Shown here: piece after piece, positions 6,082 through 9,475 of the stretch | Numbering within the stretch: position 1 is the first letter of the stretch | Layout: the number at the start of each line of letters is the position of its first letter | Made by a program: the position numbers and the translations under genes | DNA from: an uncultured Dyadobacter sp. | Lineage (GTDB): Bacteria; Bacteroidota; Bacteroidia; Cytophagales; Spirosomataceae | Direction of reading: 5' to 3' | Length of the DNA: 9,475 nt | Assembly: GCA_946481035.1 (NCBI GenBank) | Contig: CAMLNK010000082.1 | Span: forward strand, 1 to 9,475 | The notes under the pieces: generated by a model | The model's database searches: none | What the model was told of the DNA's origin: nothing | The model's input: only the letters and a program-made list of their open reading frames with translations

Positions 6082-6714
6082 TTAATCCTCTTTGGTACAG
6101 TTACAGGATTGCCCGCAGGATGCATAATAACCGGCCTTACAGGTAATAGTGCAGCAGGCATTTGAACAAGAGAGTGTGCCCGGTCCGCCAGCGCTGTGGC
6201 ATACCTCCGTCAAGAACTCCGGATTGCCCTTTAAATTTGGTAAGGGGCCTCTGAATGCAATACCGATGGCTTCAACTGCCGGGATTGACAGATAGCTTTC
6301 AGGGAGATTGGCTTCCAGCTCTTCCAACCCATCAGACTGAACCTTGAAAGTGAACCTGTTGCCAGTCCTTGGCTCATTTAAGACAAGTATTTGCCTTAGA
6401 TACAGGACTTCGTACTCACTTGATTGTATTATAAGATCATTCCATTCCTTCTTTTCCAGAAAGATGTTGACAGTGTGTGGTTTAATCCCGCCGTTGGTTA
6501 AAGTGAGTTGAAGTCTTTCCTGACCTGCGTCAATGTCTTTCACGACCGCGACGTTACCCTTTTCAAAATAAAAGCCCCCCAACCGCTGGGCCAGTTCAGA
6601 ACCTTTTTCCAGATACTTGGCCTGTTCAGGATAATCGTGCTGTTGTTCACAAGCGATAAAGAATGCCGCAGCTATCAGCGCGATGGCAAAGATTAATGCA
6701 ATTGCTTTTCTCAT
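6082..6714 (-). CDS. Putative lipoprotein with a cysteine-rich C-terminal tail
   Basis: The 210-residue product is not recognised as a named family. Residues 1-21 are a hydrophobic signal (MRKAIALIFAIALIAAAFFIA) followed by Cys22 and EQQ. This fits a relaxed lipoprotein signal, so an outer-membrane or periplasmic anchor is inferred. Residues about 27-165 form a soluble domain of mixed helix and strand (AKYLEKGSELAQRLGGFYFEK, then ERLQLTLTNGGIKPHTVNIFL) that I cannot assign. The last 39 residues hold eight cysteines at 172, 183, 187, 188, 192, 200, 204 and 206, in the pattern C-x10-C-x3-CC-x3-C-x7-C-x3-C-x-C, with GGPGTLSCS and CKAGYYASC. Disulfides or metal binding are both possible. A good Bacteroidota promoter lies just upstream, and a LuxR-type gene precedes it by 65 bases on the same strand. 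The segment looks more A/T-rich than its neighbours. Confidence 0.8.
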   Translation of the reverse strand: MRKAIALIFAIALIAAAFFIACEQQHDYPEQAKYLEKGSELAQRLGGFYFEKGNVAVVKDIDAGQERLQLTLTNGGIKPHTVNIFLEKKEWNDLIIQSSEYEVLYLRQILVLNEPRTGNRFTFKVQSDGLEELEANLPESYLSIPAVEAIGIAFRGPLPNLKGNPEFLTEVCHSAGGPGTLSCSNACCTITCKAGYYASCGQSCNCTKED

Positions 6715-6740
6715 AGTATAGATGTGTTTAGAGTGGTAAG

Positions 6741-6771
6741 CAAAGCTAATTCGATTATGCGCTCTTGTAAA
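6741..6771 (-). promoter_or_regulatory. Bacteroidota-type promoter for the lipoprotein gene
   Basis: On the minus strand TAGCTTTG (6748-6741) matches the -7 consensus TAnnTTTG completely. It is preceded, after exactly 19 bases, by TTTA (6771-6768), three of four matches to the -33 box TTTG. The start of transcription would fall near 6734, giving a leader of about 20 bases before ATG 6714. It lies between the LuxR-type gene and the lipoprotein gene, so the latter can be transcribed on its own. Confidence 0.65.
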
Positions 6772-6779
6772 TCCCCCCT

Positions 6780-6989
6780 TTAGAGTGATTTTTCACGCTC
6801 CTTTTCAAACGCGATCGCAAATTCCAGCAACGACATCCGGCGCTCCGTCATTTCAGGAATTTTGCGGATAATGTTCTTGCGGTGCGACTTGATTGTTTCA
6901 ATGCTGATGCACAGTTGGTTTGCAATCACATGGGATGGCAGTCCTTGCGCGATTAGTTGGATGATTTCGTATTCCCGGGAGGTGAACAT
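6780..6989 (-). CDS. Stand-alone LuxR-type (GerE) helix-turn-helix protein
   Basis: The protein has only 69 residues. Residues 2-46 are a complete GerE-type DNA-binding domain: FTSREYEIIQLIAQGLPSH, then VIANQLCISIETIKSHRKN and IIRKI. These match the four helices of NarL/LuxR effector domains, including the usual ETIKSHRKNI recognition segment. The remaining tail (TERRMSLLEFAIAFEKEREKSL) is helical and might dimerise. No receiver, PAS or ligand-binding domain precedes it: an in-frame TAA sits 12-14 bases before ATG 6989-6987, and no matching coding frame was seen further upstream. It may be a natural mini-regulator or the remnant of a longer protein. It is co-oriented with the lipoprotein gene and is the most obvious local candidate to control it. 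Confidence 0.82.
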   Translation of the reverse strand: MFTSREYEIIQLIAQGLPSHVIANQLCISIETIKSHRKNIIRKIPEMTERRMSLLEFAIAFEKEREKSL

Positions 6990-7049
6990 GGCGAGTATTC
7001 GTTATGGTTTGCCATTGATACGACGATCTTTTCGCATTGTCACGCAAGA

Positions 7050-7077
7050 GTTATCATACTCCATTTTTGGGTTATCA
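7050..7077. promoter_or_regulatory. Direct repeat of GTTATCA, possible operator upstream of the LuxR-type gene
   Basis: GTTATCA occurs at 7050-7056 and again at 7071-7077, 21 bases start to start, which is two helical turns. On the minus strand each half reads TGATAAC, about 60 and 80 bases before the LuxR-type ATG. Two equally spaced half-sites are typical of dimeric regulators, but seven-base repeats also arise by chance. Confidence 0.25.
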
Positions 7078-7145
7078 AAAGTTAAATGCAGATGAATCCG
7101 GCAGGGAAAGCGTATAGCGCCCAGGGTTGCAACCGATTTCACAAG

Positions 7146-7170
7146 CCGGAGAAACGGCGTAGGTCTCCGG
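7146..7170. repeat. Perfect 7-bp dyad CCGGAGA-N11-TCTCCGG
   Basis: CCGGAGA (7146-7152) and TCTCCGG (7164-7170) are exact reverse complements with an 11-base loop. No T-run follows on either strand, so it is not a standard terminator. It could be an operator or a transcript leader stem. Confidence 0.4.
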
Positions 7171-7220
7171 TAGAAAGTCTGATCCCCACGATAGTCCTCT
7201 TTGAAGATTTTACTGTACTA

Positions 7221-7256
7221 TTTCAAAATGACCGGGCCGTTTTGCGGCTTTTGAAA
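7221..7256. repeat. Perfect 8-bp dyad TTTCAAAA-N20-TTTTGAAA
   Basis: TTTCAAAA (7221-7228) and TTTTGAAA (7249-7256) are exact reverse complements. The loop itself contains GCCG-TTTTG-CGGC (7236-7248), so a nested hairpin with a bulge is possible. TTTT follows the small inner stem on the plus strand, giving a weak terminator look without a plus-strand gene ahead of it. Confidence 0.35.
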
Positions 7257-7356
7257 GGTTGTTTTTTACAAAAACCTAAAAAACAGACTCATAAGGCAAT
7301 ATGCGGTTGCATTTTTTGTGAATCCGTTTTTGTAAATTTAGAGGGACATGACGAAG

Positions 7357-7379
7357 GCGCACGATCACGGTGCGTGCGC
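7357..7379. repeat. Perfect G/C-rich dyad GCGCACG-N9-CGTGCGC
   Basis: GCGCACG (7357-7363) and CGTGCGC (7373-7379) are exact reverse complements around a nine-base loop. It lies about 225 bases before the susC-like start. It could be a leader hairpin or a regulator site; it has no T-run. Confidence 0.4.
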
Positions 7380-7493
7380 GGCAGGGAGTAGCAGGAGCAA
7401 TAATTAGTGAGATTTCAAGCATTGATCAGTAGTCGTTAACGGTCTTCCCGGTATAATCCGAAGAGGGCATCCAGGTGGCCGATTTGTTTATAG

Positions 7494-7516
7494 TATGTTA
7501 ATAAATACTTAACATA
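7494..7516. promoter_or_regulatory. Operator-like dyad TATGTTAA-N7-TTAACATA before the susC-like gene
   Basis: TATGTTAA (7494-7501) and TTAACATA (7509-7516) are perfect reverse complements separated by TAAATAC. The 23-base palindrome is A/T-rich, about 88 bases before ATG 7604, and has no GC stem or T-run. It therefore looks more like a protein-binding site for a dimer than a terminator. Confidence 0.45.
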
Positions 7517-7603
7517 ACAGACTGTATTTAACCGGATTTTTGCGCTTTGTAAGGCGTATTTTGCCTATTGCATTCTTTTCTCACCTAAATAACCTTAGTG
7601 CTC

Positions 7604-9475
7604 ATGATCAAAAAATTTTACTTATGCTTTCGGCTGAGTATTTTCAGAAGAAGCGCGTACACGGGGCTTATGCTCACGGGGCTGCTCTATTGCCACGCGG
7701 GCGTTGCGCAGTCGGTGGTTACCGGGCAGGTGATCTCCGACGATGACAAAGCGCCCCTCGCAGGCGTGAGCGTCATCGAAAAAGGGACTAACAATGGTAC
7801 TGTGACGGATTCGAACGGAAAGTACCAGATCGCGGTGAAGGGCGCCAGCTCGGTGTTGACATTTTCGTTTCTCGGCTATGTTTCGCACGAGCTCACTGTC
7901 GGCGGCCGCGCAGTAGCGGATGTGACGCTTTACGCCGACCAGAAGCAACTTCAGGAAGTGGTAGTAACGGCCCTTGGTATTAAAAAAGACGTACGCAAGC
8001 TCGGTTACGCGGTGCAGGAGCTCAAAGGCGAAAGCATCGTTACGGCACGTGAGACCAACATTGTGAACCAGTTGGCCGGCAAAGTAGCCGGTGTGACGGT
8101 CGTGGGAAGCCCGTCGGGTATCGGCGGCTCGGCGCGGGTAACGATCCGTGGCGAACGGTCGGTAGATCTGAACAAAAACCAGCCGTTATACGTGATCGAC
8201 GGGGTGCCTATCAGCAACTCCATCACCGGCGGTTCGGGGCAGGGTAACCTGGAAGTCGATTTCGGGAATGGCGCGAGCTTCGTCAACCCCGACGACGTGG
8301 AGACAATGAGCGTGCTGAAAGGACCGGCGGCTGCGGCTTTGTACGGTTCGAGGGCGGCCAACGGGGTGATCCTCATTACGACCAAATCGGGTAAAGGCAA
8401 CAAGGGCATAGGCGTGGAAGTGAATAGCAATACTACTTTCGAACGTGCATTGAAACTGCCTGAATATCAGAATAAATACGGGCAAGGAAACGGTAACGGC
8501 GGCGATTTCGCGTTTGTGAATGGTGCCGGTGGAGGTCTTACGGACGGTACCGACGAAGGCTGGGGACCTGAATTTAAAGGCCAGAACTACCCGCAATACA
8601 ACTCACCGCGTACGCTGAACGGCCAGACGATCCCTTTCCTGGGCGGCGACCTGAACGCGCCTGCGGGTAGTGTTATCACTGCCACTCCATGGCTTCCGGA
8701 TGTGGACGGTTTGAAAAACTTTCTCCAAACAGGCCGTACCCTGACGAATAACGTCGCATTGATCGGCAACAATGATCAGGGGAATTTCCGGTTGTCGTAT
8801 ACCAACCTCGATCAGACAGGTATTGTGCCGAATACCGATTTGAAGCGCCATACAGTCTCATTGAGTGCAGGTTATAACCTTACTAAAAAGTTTTCGGCCA
8901 AGACATTTGTAAGCTACATCAAGAGCGCGAGCGGTAACAGGCCGTCGATCAGTTACGGTACGGAGAGCATTATGTACCTCTTCAACTGCTGGCTGCCGCG
9001 TTCGGTGAAGGTTTCGGATATGGAACGTTTATGGATGAACGGTCTGGAAGACAGACGCCAGTTCAGCTGGAACTACAACTACCACGATAACCCGTACCTG
9101 ACGGTTTACGAAAACACCAACGGGCAGGACGTCAACCGCATTATCGGTAACATCATCCTGAAATACGACTTCACCGACTGGTTGAGCCTGCAAGTGCGTA
9201 CTGCCACCGACTGGGGCAACGAGCGCCGCGAATACCGCCGTGCATTCAGCACGCAGCGCTTTCCGTTCGGGCAGTTCCGTGAAACGAAGATCAATACGGA
9301 GGAGCGTAACAGCGATTTCCTTTTGTCGTTCAACAAGGACGTAACCAAGGATATCAATATTTCGGCAACGTTTGGTGGCAACCAAAACCGCCAGAGCTCG
9401 ATTTACGACGAAGAAAATGCGGGCCAGCTCAACCTGCCGGGCATTTATAACCTCACCAACTCGCGTATTGCGCTG
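7604..9475 (+). CDS. SusC/RagA-type TonB-dependent outer-membrane receptor, 3' end cut off by the window edge
   Basis: This is an outer-membrane importer for oligosaccharides, peptides or similar nutrients, normally paired with a SusD lipoprotein encoded next. The frame opens at ATG 7604 (MIKKFYLCFRLSIFRRSAYT) with a signal peptide ending near AGVAQ, residue 36, and is open at the right edge, showing 624 codons of an expected 1000 or so. Residues about 38-115 are the carboxypeptidase-regulatory-like domain (VVTGQVISDDDKAPLAGVSV, NGTVTDSNGKYQI, FLGYVSHELTV). The SusC linker EVVVTALGI lies at 118-126. The plug follows with LAGKVAGVTVV, RVTIRGERSV, LYVIDGVPI (195-203) and VLKGPAAAALYGSRAANGVI, then the barrel starts. 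No STN domain precedes the regulatory-like domain, so it is probably not a signal transducer for a FecR protein. The substrate is unknown. Confidence 0.95.
   Translation, partial: MIKKFYLCFRLSIFRRSAYTGLMLTGLLYCHAGVAQSVVTGQVISDDDKAPLAGVSVIEKGTNNGTVTDSNGKYQIAVKGASSVLTFSFLGYVSHELTVGGRAVADVTLYADQKQLQEVVVTALGIKKDVRKLGYAVQELKGESIVTARETNIVNQLAGKVAGVTVVGSPSGIGGSARVTIRGERSVDLNKNQPLYVIDGVPISNSITGGSGQGNLEVDFGNGASFVNPDDVETMSVLKGPAAAALYGSRAANGVILITTKSGKGNKGIGVEVNSNTTFERALKLPEYQNKYGQGNGNGGDFAFVNGAGGGLTDGTDEGWGPEFKGQNYPQYNSPRTLNGQTIPFLGGDLNAPAGSVITATPWLPDVDGLKNFLQTGRTLTNNVALIGNNDQGNFRLSYTNLDQTGIVPNTDLKRHTVSLSAGYNLTKKFSAKTFVSYIKSASGNRPSISYGTESIMYLFNCWLPRSVKVSDMERLWMNGLEDRRQFSWNYNYHDNPYLTVYENTNGQDVNRIIGNIILKYDFTDWLSLQVRTATDWGNERREYRRAFSTQRFPFGQFRETKINTEERNSDFLLSFNKDVTKDINISATFGGNQNRQSSIYDEENAGQLNLPGIYNLTNSRIAL

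Larger units (their letters stand above)
6990..7603. other. Divergent intergenic region between luxR-type gene and susC-like gene
   Basis: These 614 bases contain no gene I can support. They carry an unusual number of perfect dyads: 7146-7170, 7221-7256, 7357-7379 and 7494-7516, plus a direct repeat of GTTATCA at 7050-7056 and 7071-7077. Plus-strand -7-like strings TAAATTTA (7333-7340) and TATTTTG (7557-7563) exist, but neither has a TTTG at the normal 19-base distance. Promoters for the two flanking genes must lie here but cannot be placed reliably. Confidence 0.6.

Noticed and set aside
7236..7256. Plus-strand terminator GCCG-TTTTG-CGGC-TTTT
   Set aside because: The stem is only four base pairs and no credible plus-strand gene precedes it. 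It was recorded only as part of the larger dyad.
7315..7340. Promoter TTTG/TAAATTTA for the SusC-like gene
   Set aside because: The spacing is 14 bases rather than about 19, and the start would lie more than 250 bases before the gene.
7086..7391. A 101-residue plus-strand frame in the divergent intergenic region
   Set aside because: The protein is basic with no domain. Three perfect DNA dyads fall inside it, there is no ribosome-binding site or promoter, and it ends without a terminator. Chance is the simpler explanation, though a real small gene cannot be fully excluded.
7540..7746. A 68-residue plus-strand frame overlapping the susC start
   Set aside because: It overlaps the receptor signal peptide in another frame. 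The ATG at 7604 gives a proper signal peptide and SusC N-terminus.
8005..9385. Several minus-strand frames of 61-141 residues
   Set aside because: All are antisense to the SusC plug and barrel and show no domain.

Overview
The window looks like a chromosomal piece of a Bacteroidota species, most likely order Cytophagales and perhaps a Dyadobacter-like genus. The lineage is inferred from gene content and style: a SusC-type TonB-dependent receptor, an ECF sigma factor with a FecR anti-sigma protein carrying a C-terminal DUF4974-like region, a PVC/Bacteroidota-type secreted beta-propeller, a DUF1080 protein, one Bacteroidota-type promoter (-33 TTTA, 19 bases, -7 TAGCTTTG) and starts that mostly lack Shine-Dalgarno sequences. 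No tRNA, rRNA, CRISPR array or transposase gene was seen.

Layout. From the left edge to 6989 every gene reads on the minus strand. In transcription order these are a LuxR-type HTH mini-protein (6989-6780) and a lipoprotein with a cysteine-rich tail (6714-6082), ended by a hairpin terminator at 6029-6051. Next comes a two-gene operon, a secreted DUF1080/PA14 protein (5919-4192) followed 25 bases later by a secreted beta-propeller/Ig-like/azurin fusion (4166-2151), closed by a strong terminator at 2090-2115. Last come an ECF sigma factor (1967-1359) and a FecR anti-sigma factor (1010 to beyond the left edge). A 614-base divergent intergenic region (6990-7603) separates this block from a plus-strand SusC-like receptor that starts at 7604 and runs off the right edge.

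How they may work together. The DUF1080/PA14 and propeller-azurin proteins are both exported and co-transcribed. Together they suggest an extracellular or periplasmic carbohydrate or glycoside oxidation and cleavage module with a copper electron carrier, but the substrate cannot be read from sequence. The sigma/FecR pair is a cell-surface signalling cassette whose cognate TonB receptor is probably beyond the left edge. The SusC at the right has no N-terminal STN signalling domain, so it is unlikely to be the receptor for this FecR.

Most unusual features: the propeller-azurin fusion and its partner; the LuxR mini-protein plus the lipoprotein with eight cysteines in its last 39 residues; and the 348-base sigma-fecR spacer, which holds a two-hairpin REP-like element flanked by long complementary purine and pyrimidine tracts. 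The region before susC carries several perfect dyads, the best being TATGTTAA-N7-TTAACATA at 7494-7516.
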